DNA from: Sistotremastrum niveocremeum HHB9708
Taxonomy: Eukaryota > Basidiomycota > Agaricomycetes > Sistotremastrales > Sistotremastraceae
Assembly: GCA_001630475.1 (NCBI GenBank)
Contig: KV419399.1
Location: 828,552 to 892,551, forward strand
DNA: 64,000 nucleotides
Reading direction: 5' to 3'
In this document: positions 1 through 13,100 of the stretch, in pieces
Numbering within the stretch: the stretch's first letter is position 1
How the letters are laid out: every line of letters begins with the position of its first letter
The notes under the pieces: model-generated
What the model saw: only the letters and a program-made list of their open reading frames with translations
Told to the model about the DNA's origin: nothing
Database searches by the model: none
Made by a program: the position numbers and the translations under genes

Positions 1-2171
1 ACAATTCACTGTCAATTGGTGGGAGCGAACCAGGCTTTCGAAGTTTACCTGCTTCATGAAGCTGGAATCAACTGGACGGCCTTCAGAGCCAAAATTATGG
101 TTCAAGTTCCGCACAAGTTACCTAGTTGAAAGGGGTCAATTCTTTTCACTGGAGCCTTTGCTTTTCAAGTATGAAATCCGACGTTAACCCGACGAATACC
201 TGGATTATCGTTTCATCTCACCGCGATATCCCAAGACTGCAATGTCGCAGTCTCACAATACGCCTGGAAATCATTGTTACGTTCTGAACCAGGAATCGGA
301 TAATCAAAAAACCTTGGACATGCACCCGGGTGCACTTTTCTATAAGGCTATTGACACAGATGGATATAAGGAGGGCCGTAAACCTTGTTCAAAGTCGAAG
401 AATCATCAACATGGGAACATCTCGTTACGGATCCAGCAACGTGCAAGCATAGTATCCAGTCCAGACCCAGGCCGGAATGTCGGCTGTATGCTTCTAGACA
501 AGATTGGTGTTGCCAACACGATTATCCCCCTCGCTTTGTGGCCCTCAACGCCGTGACTATAAGCCAGGCGGCCCCTTTTTTACCTACGATCGACTCACGG
601 GAGACCTGGCAGTCGATCGTTTCAGAAATTAGGCATGGATCCGTGAGCATTATTTGTGAGATCTGGACTCCATCGTTCGTTCGATCAGCGATATGTCTTG
701 ACAGCTTGCTTGACAGAGTCCTTTGACGATCTTGTACGATCTGGTCAGAAGAGTCCCAGGGCTTCCGGATCCCTATCAAACAATCAAACACTGCTTCTCC
801 GCCTCTTCAAGTCCGACTCTTCACGGAGTCATGAATATGGCAGAGACATAGGAAAGCTTTGCGCACGAATACTGTACATACACGACCGTAACATACCGTT
901 ACGGCCGAAATCGTGAGATTAGTATGCGAAATTGGCGTAACGTGACGCCAGCCGCTCTTGAAGTACGTTGAGTCTTGAAATTTCGGCGAGCCGGCTACGC
1001 CGGCTGGTATATCCGAGCGTCACTGTATGTTAGATTTTTCGAACGTTACGCTGATATTTTTGTGTGTATGTTGAAAATTCGGTTCCTGGGACCGTTACGG
1101 CGTTACGGTCGTATGTTATGGTCGTGTATGTACAGTACACGAATTGCGGAGTCTCAAACCTTCGAACCTGATCGACATGATCGCGGAGTCAAGGCGTCAC
1201 GGTCGCTCCGAACTCTGTTTGCCCACGTTCGGTCTTCGAATCATTCAAATATTCTAATTAGGCACTGCTTCCTCTAGACCTTCTAAGACAGCTGTTCAGG
1301 GTGCCTAGAGAAACCAATTTATCCTTTTCGGGTCTCCAGCCATGATACGGTCATTGTCAATTGTAACTAGTGAAGGAAGGACATGGACGGAGATAGTTTG
1401 AGGTCTTGACCTCATGATACTTAGCAACCCTCATGAGGCATTTTCAAAATATGATTTACGGACAGCCTGGATTTGTGAGGTTTGTTGATGAAACAAACAT
1501 GCTTTAATGGGGTGTATACCATACAAAGAAATGCCGGGAAAAGGGGTCAATTGCTTCTCTGAAGGTTTCGTACACGGCGGTATAGTCAACATTGCAAACG
1601 CCACTGTGCGCGATCTCTAGAATGTATATCCGTTGGAGCCATCATGACCACTGAGTAGGCGTCACATGGGGCTGCAGGTTGAGCGGCGCACATCGCACTT
1701 CGATAGGATGCACCATTTGCCGTTCAGGAAGGTGTGCTTGCATCTTACACGATCCAGGTCTTGTGAAAAACAGTGAAAGATGATATGACAACAGGGCACG
1801 GACAGCAAGATTTTCAGGTAGGTCTCTTTCTTGGAAGAGATTTGCCTCCTTCGCACGGATTGGGCTTTGGGCTATGTTGCATCGCGCGAGCGTGTGTCTG
1901 GCTGGAAGAGGCCTGTATCGTCCATATGGACACGTCGTAGCAAGGCATCAGCCTTTGAACAGAGAACATCGACTTGCTCTCTCATCTCCCGAGAAGGTAC
2001 CCTAAGTCGGGCATTAAGTACAGATACTCACCGAAGCCAAACAAAAGAACAATCACTCATCAATAAGACCGATCGATCCGGTTGTATAAGATCGGAGAAG
2101 CGCGGGAGGAGGTTCTCTTGCAGAAAATATCATTTATTGAGCGCATTCGATGAAAAAAACCCAAAGGAATT
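1..2171. other. Left-edge region without a convincing gene
   Basis: Several short open frames occur on both strands, the longest about 120 codons, but none shows a recognisable domain, and I could not join them into a convincing spliced gene. A weak possibility is a two- or three-exon gene starting at the ATG at 242, with an early donor near 364; its translation resembles nothing I know. Supported content is the MITE-like element at 870-1137. The rest is probably 3' flank of the JmjC gene that ends at 2172 plus decayed repeat sequence. Confidence 0.5.
870..1137. mobile_element. MITE-like element with terminal inverted repeats and target duplication
   Basis: The ends are an 18-base perfect inverted repeat: the left arm begins TACTGTACATACACGACC and the right arm ends with its reverse complement. 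Similarity continues imperfectly inward to about 903 on the left and from about 1101 on the right. The element is flanked by CACGAA at 864-869 and 1138-1143; the next base T can also be counted, making seven. It is about 268 bp with no coding capacity, and its interior is rich in CGTTACG/CGTAACG-type words. Short size, inverted ends and a target duplication define a non-autonomous DNA transposon. The superfamily is not clear from a 6-7 bp duplication. Confidence 0.75.
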
Positions 2172-5100
2172 CTACCTCACATTTCTCACAGCCGTATCTT
2201 GATAGCCGAGAGGGTCAGATTGAATCGACGGATGAGACGACGAGTGATCCTGAAGTCCTGGAATTCGGGGCTTTTTGACCCACTGCAAGATAATGTGTGA
2301 GTATGTATAGGAAAAAGCTGTCAACATACTTGGGTGGAGGTCGTTTGAATATCGGATGGTTCGGCATGCGCCGTTGAGCTTCCGACTTTCCGACTCCTGA
2401 CGACCGTCCGATTGTCTCTGAGTTCCAGAGGAGCGATGCATGTTGACTTCCTCTTTTTTCTCGAAACATGGGTAGATGTTGGAATAGAGAAGACGGTCTC
2501 CCTCGGGTCTTCGGGTTGGGGAGAGGTGGAGCCGTTCTGTCTCATGTAGGTTCTTCTGCGGACAATTCGGCTGGAATCATCAGGAGGTTCTGAACTCGTG
2601 GTAAGATGATCGCTTGATGATTTTGATCGCTTGAAGGCCGAAGTAGCATCCGCCGACTGGGAGGATCTCGTTCTACTATGTAAGTCTACGTAAGCCAGAA
2701 TGGATCATGATCTCCTGACAGACGCACCGTGTGGGTTCATATTCGGTGTCCTGTCTATCAAGCACTATCTCATCATCATCTGTATCGGGTTCAAAGAGCT
2801 TAGCCCGTAATGACGCTCTGTTTACTTTAACGCTGTCCTCGTTGGACTCATCCTCAGGCTGGTTCCGATATTAGATTACGTAACTATCCATAAATAGAAA
2901 CAACTCACTTCTGCCATGCCGGCATCGTACCAACCAGCCTTCAGCGTCGGCTCTACTTCTGACCTCCGACATTGAAAATACTCCAGTGCAATCTTCATCT
3001 CTCTGATATTATCAGGTAGATCAGCCAGCTTTTTCCCATCATCCACTTCCAAATCTCGTGTCGAATGTAGATTGTGCCACACCATAGACTTCCTCCCATG
3101 CCGCAAGTCGAGGTCAATTATTTCCGCGCAGTGGAAGTTACGGTATGTAAGTGCATGGGAGAAGCACAACGCAGAGTGACAACCATCACATGCGATAGCG
3201 CTTTCAGAGTAGACCGTGTGACTAGGGTCGTCGAAGGTCGACCGGCATCGACGGGTACGCCGAGGCGAAGGCGCACCAATGGTTTTGAGGCGGCGCTCCC
3301 CTAGTTCTATTGCCGCAATGAAAGTGCGAAGATGCGAAGAACTGGCGATTAGTCTTGTGACAATTAAGGGAGTGAATTACAAGGGCAGGGAGTACAAGCA
3401 CGGCATCAACTTACGTCTCTGTTAATGCGCCACAGGGTTGGATATTAGGAAGACCTAAGCTGTCAAGGGTAGATGCTGCGGAATTCCTCCACGACAGAAT
3501 ATTCTTCATTTCTGAAGCCTGAGAAGGCTTCATCAAACCACACGCACAGGATCTTCCTTCGACGAAACAGGATGCACATATGTCGATATCCCTTTGATTC
3601 GCACGCACAGAAGAGCAAGAGCTCACGTTGGAACAGCTGAAGAATGATTGGAAGATATCCCCGGCACAAAAGTCGCATGTGTAGAGGTTGGGCTTCACCG
3701 AATAGGTAAAGGGAAACAAAGCATGAGAGGAATCGTCAGGAAATGGGGGACACCAAGAGTGCGGCGGGTGGAGGAGCGTAAAGTGTTGGGGAGTATATTC
3801 GTGGATGATCACCTCGTCCAGAAGCTTCAGGAGATTCCGAAGTCGGTGGGAAGACGCTGCGTTCGCGTGACTACTGAGAATATTCGGCGTTATCGGATCG
3901 TACACCCTGGGCAATGAAGATGAGGGTGTGCAAATGCGAGAGAATAATTGGGCTACTCACGATTGAGGTTCTGATGAGAGAGCATTACTGAGGGCCTGGA
4001 TTGCGTAGAATAGCATTAGTTTACATCTGTAGGTTTCGGGTCGACAAACCCTAGAAGTAAAGCGAGTTGATGAGAAAGAATGTGGATAGCACGTAACTAG
4101 CGTACCGTCGATAAATATCCAGTTCTTGTTGCAGAGCCAAGCGAAGGCCATGATCGGTCATCCTCGACCAAGAAGTTTTCATAGTTATCCCTCCATGATT
4201 TACGACCTGATGAAAACAAGCGGGAGGGACAATTACAAGATCTCCCAGCTTTTGCTCTCCGATATAAATATCGAACGGCGCTTTCGCGAGTTGTTCGATT
4301 GTTAATGCATGGTTTTCCAGATCGATAGCGAGGCCTTGCTCTCTAAAGTAACGAGAGAAAGCCAAGGAATCGGAAGATGCAGTCATGAACCAATATGCTG
4401 ACCCTCCATTCTCGGTATAGCACATCAGGTTCTGTCCCACACTTCCACAGAGGTCTTTGTGAACAGGAGTCAGAGTGTCTCCAACGCCAAAATAACACAT
4501 TAGACTTTCTGGAGCAAGCTACGAAGGAACGTCAGAGAAACCTCGCGACTGTGACGGGAAAACGAAGACTTACGTCGGACGGAAAGTATGTAACAAGATC
4601 TCCAAATCGACGGGGAAGAATCTTTTCAGGTAGCACACCTAGGTAAAGCCATTTCTTCCATTCCTCAGGACATTCTGCATCTTTAGCGTAAGATCGTTCG
4701 GAATCTAGGAACGGTGTTATAGCACAAGTCATGAGAAGATAGGGCGACATACCTAGGTTGTAGGCGTCCCCAGGGGTAGAGCGCGCACGGTGCAGCCAGT
4801 CTGATAGCTGCACCTCTGTTTCGGCGTAAGTTCTGATATTTCGAACTTTTATGGCTATAAAAGTTATTTCAGATGCCGGGAACAACAACTGGAAGGAATA
4901 AAATGCGCACCTTCAGCCCCGTGATTGCGAATCAGCCAATCAGCACTGAACATCTCCCTCGGCCAAAGGGTGTGGTCATCCCATCCTTCAACGATTATGG
5001 GAATCCCGCCCATTTCTGCCTCATCTGCCTCATTGGACCCAGAGCTCCCGCCAGAGGCGTGATGTACTCGTTTGATGGCTTTGAATCTGCTACCTTGACC

Positions 5101-5412
5101 CAACAACTCTGGAAAGCTCCAGCCTCTCGTGCTTAGGAACGATGAGGCTTCCAGTTGAGAAGTTGGCGGTTCGTCTCTGGTATCGGGCGTCGGAGCCGAA
5201 CATACGGGCGGCTTGAACTGTTCGGGATCACCGCACAAAAATTCTTCTCCTCTTCCTGTAGCCAAAGAGTGAAGCCCATTCATGCCTTCTCGTTGTGTAG
5301 TGGAGATACTAGACATCTGAGGAGAAGATAATGATGCAAAGGTCATACATCTACAGCGCAGTGCCGCCAGTGACTCAAAATGGTACACGACCTCCGACCT
5401 CCGATGGTTCAT
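2172..5412 (-). CDS. JmjC-domain oxygenase with Cys-rich zinc-binding segments (probable histone demethylase)
   Basis: A spliced gene of about ten exons (for example 5412-4911, 4854-4753, one near 4500-4105, one near 3905-3412, 3341-2909, and a last exon near 2282-2172) encoding about 900 residues. The JmjC core lies around 4500-4130: TPVHKDLCGS supplies the His-x-Asp of the Fe(II) site, and PPACFHQVVNHGG holds the distal His, followed by a Lys (TMKTSW) suited to 2-oxoglutarate. Downstream exons carry paired cysteines (CDFCAGD, CASCFVEGRSCACG, CDGCHSALC) that look like zinc fingers. The tail is polar and basic (SRKKRK), as in a nuclear protein. JmjC enzymes hydroxylate or demethylate protein lysines; histone is the usual but unproven substrate here. 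Start chosen at the first ATG of the open exon; an internal Met about 30 codons later is possible. Confidence 0.85.
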
Positions 5413-5742
5413 CCGAAACGGTCTCGACCGTGACTTCCAACCACATTGGCGACATGTGTCACTCGATTCTGTATGAACTCAGATATCAGAGGCCAAAGAT
5501 GACGGGCCACAAGGGACGATTGTCTCAGGCCACGACTGGATAAGCAGAAAATCCCGAAAGGAGGGCATGCATCGATCATGATATATTAGGTTAATGCATT
5601 GCGGGTTAGGAACGTTCGAAATGTATTTAACAACTTGAGTTCAAGCGAAATGGTAACAATAACATATCTCATGACGACTATTGATTTCGGTAGCGAGATG
5701 GGAGAGCACCCCAAGAAATACCCAACATATGACTTCCGAACT
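5413..5742. other. Intergenic, promoter side of the JmjC gene
   Basis: About 330 bases between the JmjC start and the stop of the next minus-strand gene. It must hold the JmjC promoter and the 3' UTR of the neighbour. I see no clear TATA box or repeat. Confidence 0.5.
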
Positions 5743-8700
5743 TTAATAATGGTCAGGAATTTGTTTGACGTCAGCGTCGAGTGTGATTATCTTGTAATCT
5801 GATGTCTCAATGCCTTCATTGTGAGGATCGGGAGAGACGTCAGTTCTTCGGGCAACTTGTACGCCAACAGCAAGACCCTTCGCGTGACGGATTCTAAGGT
5901 TATAGGACTTAGTTCGAGAGATCGCTCAGAAAATTGGGGCAAGCTTACGTGTTGATGATGGCAGCTTGTTGGCCAGCTCCTCCATCGAGATGCAGGAAGG
6001 GAATGAACTAAGAAAAGCGTCAGGCAGGGCTTGGATTAGATCAAGATAATTCTCACCTCGATTATCGATTCGCCGAATGCGGCCACAGAATCAACACCGC
6101 CCATCCAGATCCTGATGATAGCTGAGATGATGTCAGCACGTATACCAAGGGTATTCCAAGGAGGCATCCTCACATAATTCGATAGCAATGGCAGACAAGA
6201 TTTCGCCGATACCGGTGGCATCCAATGCGGCGAAGCTTTCGAGCGTAGTTGCCAACTCGCAAACACCACCTGCCACCATGAACGCGCCTGTTGCGACATC
6301 CATACGACCACCCGACAGTTGTGAGCCACCGCTTTGAATTTCTTGAGCACCCGTAAGGATACTCTGCACACCAAATGCAACGTTCAAGCCTCCGGAAAGG
6401 ACTTTGTTCGCAGTCTCGAATCGCCTGTAAAAATATTCCTTAGAACGTCATGATGACGTCATGATGTGCGACGTACTTCAATGAGGCCTCCGCTCTTGCA
6501 GCGTTCTCGGCGATAGCATTGGCATCTTTCTGGAGTCCCTTAATGAGGTTCATCTTAGTCTTGTATTCTGCGGAAGTCAATCAGAACCAATGAATGTGGA
6601 CATGCAGTTGGCGTACCCCATATCTTGACACCGAGTTGAGCCCACGCGACAGTGTCAACGATGACATTGAATGCATTGATGGCTTTGCCAAGACGACTCT
6701 GCTCATTCTTAGACCAAGCAGCAGCGGTGCTCGTTGTCAAGGCAACTGGAGGAAGATCCGGGTCAGGTACAGGACATGCTGAGAAACATCTAGTACATAC
6801 TCGCCATAAGGCCGTTGAGGACGACGATCTTCTTGATTCCTTGGACTTTCTGCAGATTTCCTATGAGGCCGAAAGCGATGAATAGGAGCCCGTATAGCAG
6901 GATCAAAAGTCATACCGAGCAATTCTTTCTCTGTATCCGTCAGGGCGTAGACTCCGAGCTCCACATTAGCCTCTGCTTCAGGAACAACTTGTATTTCGTC
7001 TTGTTCGATGGACCCGTAGCGGCTGCGGGTCCGCGCAGTACCACTAGAGGGACTGGAGCCGACGACACGAGAGTTGGTCTCGGCAGCAGATCTGACTGGG
7101 CCCCTGGCCTGGAGAGCTTTGATGATGTCGGTGAGGGCGTCCGCCGGTATTTTGGACTTGATGAATGCCCCCATGAACGATTGGATGGATTGGACCCCGA
7201 TGCCGATTTGTCTGTAAAGGATTGAGCATGATGAACTTTTAAGTCTCGAACTTCGCTTACAAGATCGGCCCACTGTAATGAGCAAGCTATCGAGAGAACA
7301 AGATCAGTTCTCAACGCCCATACATTGGATTTGAATACACACCTGTACCTCCCAATCTTCGGGAGCAGGAGAATCAGAGTCGTCACTTGCGATCGGGATT
7401 TCGGTGACGACGTTGTAATTAACGGGCGTTAGAGAAGTCTCGAGATTGCTATTGGCGAGATAGCTAATTGACGAATTAGCAAAGGCATGTTCCATGGATC
7501 CGGGTGCTATCGTACCTCATCAATGCATTTGATAGGACAGGTCCGCCACCATTCACAAGCTGACTGATCGAGTCAACAAGCTTCGACCGCCCCCTAGGAG
7601 TCAATTGACCGAAAGACGGAAGGAGACGGGAGTCCGACAGGGCCATAGAGAATGCCGCATATCCGCTGCCGAGGGTTGATTTCGTGAAATAATCCGTCTT
7701 GAGGAAATAGTCCGTCGACAGCTGGTCCTGGACATCATGCAGCGTATTCTGATAGCACGGAGAGCTGAAGGCAGTCTCGAGGTACTGATCGCACGTTACG
7801 CCTGACAAACGGAATTTCCAGTAGTTGGGCACGTTGCGCCCTTCTTGATTATCGCCTGTCCAGCTAGGTGGATACTCCCAGAATGATCGGAGGATCTATG
7901 GCCAACCTCAGATAGCGAATCTCGGCAGAAGGGAGGCACGCACCATGATCTGGATGATATACTTTCCGAGCTTGTCGAACTGCGCTTTTGTCTGTCCCAA
8001 AATCAGAATATGGCGCGACTAAAGAAGGCACGCAACTCACCCATGTGGGATCATATGTCGGATTCGAGTAGAAGTCTTTGTTGTCGAAAGGGTTATCGAC
8101 CTTTTTCCCATTTTCGTCCATCACTGAAAACATCTTTGAGAGGGGCCGACAAGTTGTATCGCATGCAGACTTACGCCAAGGAACAGCACACTTTTCTGTC
8201 ACAGAAATCAGCGAACAAGTCGGACTCGCTAAGCAAAGGCAACTCACTGTACATCTTGTCGTTCACAGCGGCATTGAAGTTGCTGACGGTTGGGACATCG
8301 GTTGCCGGAATGGTTACATTTACGAAGAATGTCTCGTCCAAAAGTTTTTGCCCAGCACCGGTGTTGACCAAGGTATCCAGTGCTTTCCCCACGTTGTTGA
8401 CGTTGAGGAGATACGTGTTTTGTAGGTTCCAAACGACTTGCACCATCCCGAAATGGAAACGGTACTTAAAGAATAGGTGAGTGAGTAATGTGGATCATGA
8501 AGCGAGAGACCCTTACCTGGGGGAATACAGCAAGCCATGACGTAGCCTTGTACTTGGGGGGCGTCGTGGAGTATTTGGGAGGGACATACTCGATTGGAGG
8601 GAGCTGATCGATCTGGTCTTTGGGCAGACGAGGCTCGCTGAGCAGGTCATCATCACCGAAAGTACTGAGAGTGTTGATGGTCGAAGAGTCATCCCATCCG

Positions 8701-11700
8701 TTACTCCCTTGTACAACAGAGTAGAATGCCCCGGAGTGTGCTGGGCGATAATCCTCATTGAGGGCTCGGAGTAGTCCATACATGCGAACATTCTGAGAAT
8801 CAGTGGGAACTTCGGCCGCAATTGCTCGGGACCACGAGACAGCGGCAGTCTTCACACCCTTGAAACAGAGGGCGGGTGCTGCACTGCGACTCAGATATGG
8901 TTCGAGTGTAGTCCGATACGGCAGGAGCGCCGCTTTAGATGGCAGGTTCACACCAGTCGACTTTGACGCGGGGATCGGAACTTGATACTGTTGAATACGG
9001 CCACCGGCAGAGTGAGTGGGAGCCACAATCCATGCGGAGTCATAGGAGGAGGAGAGCTTCGCCGCGGGTCGCTGGCCAAAGATTTCGATGGTAGGGAGTG
9101 ATGGTGCGACATCAAAGGTCCAGTGATCACCTTTAGCCTGGATGACGATGATTGCCAGTGAGACTCGACAAACAGGAACAAACAAGGCACTACTTACAGG
9201 ATTTCCCTGCAGATTTTCGAAGCCGAACACCAATCCATTCGAAAGGGTGGCAGTCTTCCACCCATCAATATAGCTAGCGCCAGTATCTGGATCCGTTGAT
9301 GTTCTGACTTGAAGTGTGAATTGTTGGTCAGCGGCATTGTTGATTGAGTATGTAAAGTTTATTTCCGACGGACACGCGTTCTCGACGGTGATGATTTCCG
9401 TGCATGCAACAGAGACGCGTGATGTTGCTTGAGAATTGTAGAGGCCGGAGATGGTTGGATATGCCCAGTCTCCGGAATTCGTAGTGCCGGAAACAGGAGT
9501 GTAAACGGTTCCGTTTACGATAGTCTGTCCAATAGTCAGACATCGAATAGATGGGGCATTTCGTTATGCTCACGATTTGCCATTGATCGCCGTCAGCAGC
9601 ACCATCGGTTAGAGTCACGACGATGTTCACAGTCCTTTAACAGTTCAGTATGTGAAGACAATGGACTCAAGCGACTTACGTCGGGTCGAGGGTGACTTGG
9701 TTGTTTTTATTGAGGGGCAGTTGTTCGTTCTTGATAGTCGGACTGCCGCTCGGATTATTGGTATCCTTGGAGTTGCTCACGGAAAGGAAACCCTTTCCAC
9801 CTGCAAAGAAGATGAGGTCGAGAACATCGAAAGAAGCAAGTAAGTACCATTAGAGCCTTCGTCGTACGTCAAGGTGAAGGTATAAGAGAACTTCGCATCT
9901 TTGACAATGTGACTCCCTGAGGTGTCGAAGTAGACGGTCGCCGTTCCAACATTGCTGACCCCGGAAGTAAGCTTTTGAATTTCGTAAGGCAAGACCTGAA
10001 GGATCCAAGTGTCGCCATCGACAACCGTAAGCGGCGTACGGGAGGTACCGGTCGTCCCTTGCCAATGCAACTTCAATCCGCAAGTCGTCCCGGCAGCTTG
10101 AATGGTGACGTCCCTTGTAGCGGTGGTGATACCATTGTTGGGGTACTGGACGAATCCCTTTCCGTATTGACCCCATTCCCGAATACCGAAGGTGGGTGTA
10201 CCATTCTTGTTGGAAGCCTGCACCTCGAGATAAAGGGTCTCAGATCCTGGGTACGTGATCGACTCAATCACGAGATCGGCAGTGGAACCCAACTGCCCGG
10301 TTATGATCTGGAGCTGAGGGGGATTCTTTTGGTCGGAGGTGATGGCTGCGGGGATAGATCCGTATACGCCGAGACACACTCCGCTAGCATCGTCAATCCA
10401 GGGAGCAGTTCTCAAGAGCGGGTACCAGAGGTGGATGATAGTTGACGTGTACATATACGGTGCGGTGAATATATGGAAGCCGGCGGGCCTCGCTCCTGCA
10501 GTCGGTTGGAATTCGACAGTGAACTAGTCGAACGGTGGCGTCAGCTGCAGATACGGATCAGGTTTCGACACTGGAAGTACATACCCAAACATCATAAATC
10601 GGTCCGAACTGATAGCCGTCCTTGAAAGTTAGACCGAAGCGAGCGGTGTATGCACTCAAGATCGAATCAAGGATATCTTCCAGTTGCAGGGCGAGCACGC
10701 CGTTCTCTCTGACGTCTTGTGTGTCCGACAGCTGCAGCGTCTTGTTTGCAAGGTCGAGGGTGCAGACATAAACCTCGAGGACGGCCGAACGGCTGCGCTG
10801 GAAGATAAGGATCGCGGTATCCGAAACTTGGACAATTACAGCGGGGCCCGTCCCATTCGACACGGCAGCAGCAAGACTGACCAAAAACTTGAGATAGGAA
10901 GACCGAGATGGAGGGACTTCAACTCACGAATTGTCCAAAAGTGGCTTCCAAGTCACATCTGTCGGGATCGCACCATTTCCAGCTCCTTCGAAGATCGAAT
11001 AGAATAGATTAGGGACGCGAGAAGAAGGTGAGGGCTCGCTGGCAATGGTCAGAACGTGCTTCGTGGCGGGCGAGGTGGATGACGTAATATCGACTGAACC
11101 GATGCACTAAGCAGACATAATCAGAACGAGATGCACGGAGACGAAAGAAGAAACTGACTCGACAAGATATGTTATCTATCAGATTTGGAGCAGCAGGGAC
11201 TGTGGCCGCAACCATATCGTCGGTGGGTACTGCATACTTGATGTAGCCGGTGATAAAGACTGTATAGACGTCGGTGTCGACTTTGACTCCGTCGATGAAT
11301 CCACTTTGGCCGTAGACTAAGCTTTGCGGCGGGTAGGTGCGAGCCTCGAGGAGGGAGGGTGTGACGGAGGGATCGATGTAGTACGGATCTTAATGTGCTG
11401 ATGAGTATGCGAATCAACCATGGCGAAACAATAACTTACCGACTGCTCTCGCGTAGGCAGTTGGTACGAGGATCACCTGACACGGGTCAGTTCTGGAACG
11501 TAATGTAATGTCTAGATTGAGGAATACCTTATCGATGCCCAACATGATCTCATTCGGTTGAGTCTCGATCAGGCAGGGCGCGGCACGGTTTTTCGCGTTC
11601 TGGGCATCATCCCCGACGACATATCTGCAGTAAGGTCAGCACTGTATTTATTGATCACAGAAATCGAATCGTACTTGTCGTTGTGAACCTGATGGCAGAG

Positions 11701-13100
11701 ATTAGACAGACGTTCATGACGAAAGTGTAGAACGTACCAATTGATAAATACCAAAGATTTCTTCTCGTCTCGTGGGATATGCAGCACTATGCTTATCCAC
11801 GACTAGCAACGTCGGGTGATTTCCGGGCTGTGAATAAGTGAGAGAATTGGTGTCCATTCTGGCGCATTTCCATCCGGTGGTCTTGCCGGTCCAAACACGC
11901 AACGCGACGGGAGCACCGTTCAATAGAGTACTGGTGCCCTCGAGTTCAAGCAGCTGAACATGGTAGCTGGTGTCGTCAATGAGACCAACCGCATCTCCGT
12001 TGACGACGAGCCCGGCTCCATAGTTGTCCCAGTCGAAGTAATCGCCCTATCCAGACAATTTCAATATTTTGTACTGATAAGCATACGGGTAGTCACTTAC
12101 AGCACCGGCTGGACGCGGACCGCTCGCTGGTTGTAAATCTTGTACCCATTGAGGCATGCTATTCTCTCCGGTGGTGTCAGGGATGTTCTATGTCAAATAA
12201 TGAGGAGACAAGCGAAGATTGAAGTCGAAGGAGGTTTACCTGATCGTATAGAGTACCGGGAGCCGGAGCAGTTGCGGTGAAAGAGCAAGAAAGGGTCATA
12301 GTTGGCAAAGAAGGAGCGGTCGTATCCGTGAGAGATCCAAGAATTGGGACGTAAGTGATGATTCCTGGACCGGGGACGGTCGAGGTAGGAAGAGGATCGT
12401 CGTCGTCATCGTTCTTCAATTGAACAGTAACGGTGTAGTGACCTGCACAGTGATGTAAATCATGGGCAACACTTCGATGACTGTATAGCGTACCTTCGAA
12501 CGGAATCAAGGGCGAGGTCCAATGAATGAGTCCCTGTTGACCACGCGTATTCGTCACTTGAATCGAGGCGTCGACGACGATGTTCGCGGGCTTTGCGCTA
12601 GGATCATGCCACGACTTAGTCCTTAAATTCTTGGTATCCGGAATCAAGGTGACTGTCGCGCCAGTAGTGCCGTCTGGGATGCCGAAGATGCCGACGACGC
12701 AGTTGGTGTTGCCTTGGACGGGGATCGTGGTACCCAAGCCGCTGGTCAATTGAAAGATGATGGCTTGAGGTGCGACAGGATTGGTTTGCCAGTCGCCGTA
12801 AGCAGGTATATCGGTCGAAGACGAGGTAGTCCCGACCCAAAGTTCGTAGGATGCTGCATCGGGGGTGAACGAGCCGGCTGGCACTTTGAATGTGGCATTG
12901 TAGGTCTCGCCAGACTGGGTCACACTGATGGCTTTATACGAAGGAACTGTCTTGGGGTCAATAGACGATGAATCCGCGTCTCTGAACTGGAACCAGAGAT
13001 GGGTATTGGCGAAGTTCGTGCCACCGGTGACGGTGAGCGTGATAGCATCAGAGATAGAGAACTGAGTAGGACTGAAAGAACCAAAGTTGGCTTTAGACAT
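5743..13100 (-). CDS. Very large uncharacterised protein (about 2,000 residues, about 28 exons)
   Basis: Successive exons join with matching phase from the ATG at 13100 (MSKANFGSF) to the TAA at 5745-5743, including exon 1 13100-12494, exon 2 12442-12240, exon 3 12187-12101 and a 14-base micro-exon at 11688-11675. There is no signal peptide. The first 1,200 or so residues are rich in Thr, Ser, Gly and hydrophobic residues and read like repeated beta-sandwich domains. A middle part near 9130-8510 is Pro-rich (PPIEYVPPKYSTTPPKYK). The C-terminal 400 residues turn helical, with an Ala/Gly-rich amphipathic stretch near 6420-6180 (LTGAQEIQSGGSQLSGG). I do not recognise the family. It shares a promoter region with the membrane protein gene at 13789. 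An upstream in-frame extension to 13301 exists but reads like UTR. It could be a structural or lectin-like protein; no function can be assigned. Confidence 0.8.
11675..11688 (-). other. 14-base micro-exon of the large gene
   Basis: Read on the minus strand, CAG precedes GTTCACAACGACAA and GT follows. Placing these 14 bases between the exon ending in the Leu codon near 11740 and the exon beginning near 11625 keeps the frame and gives Val-His-Asn-Asp-Lys followed by YVVGDD. Without it the flanking exons are out of phase. Confidence 0.7.

Noticed and set aside
242-916. Overlapping frames near the left edge as a spliced gene
   Set aside because: Several intron choices are possible but none yields a recognisable or consistent protein.
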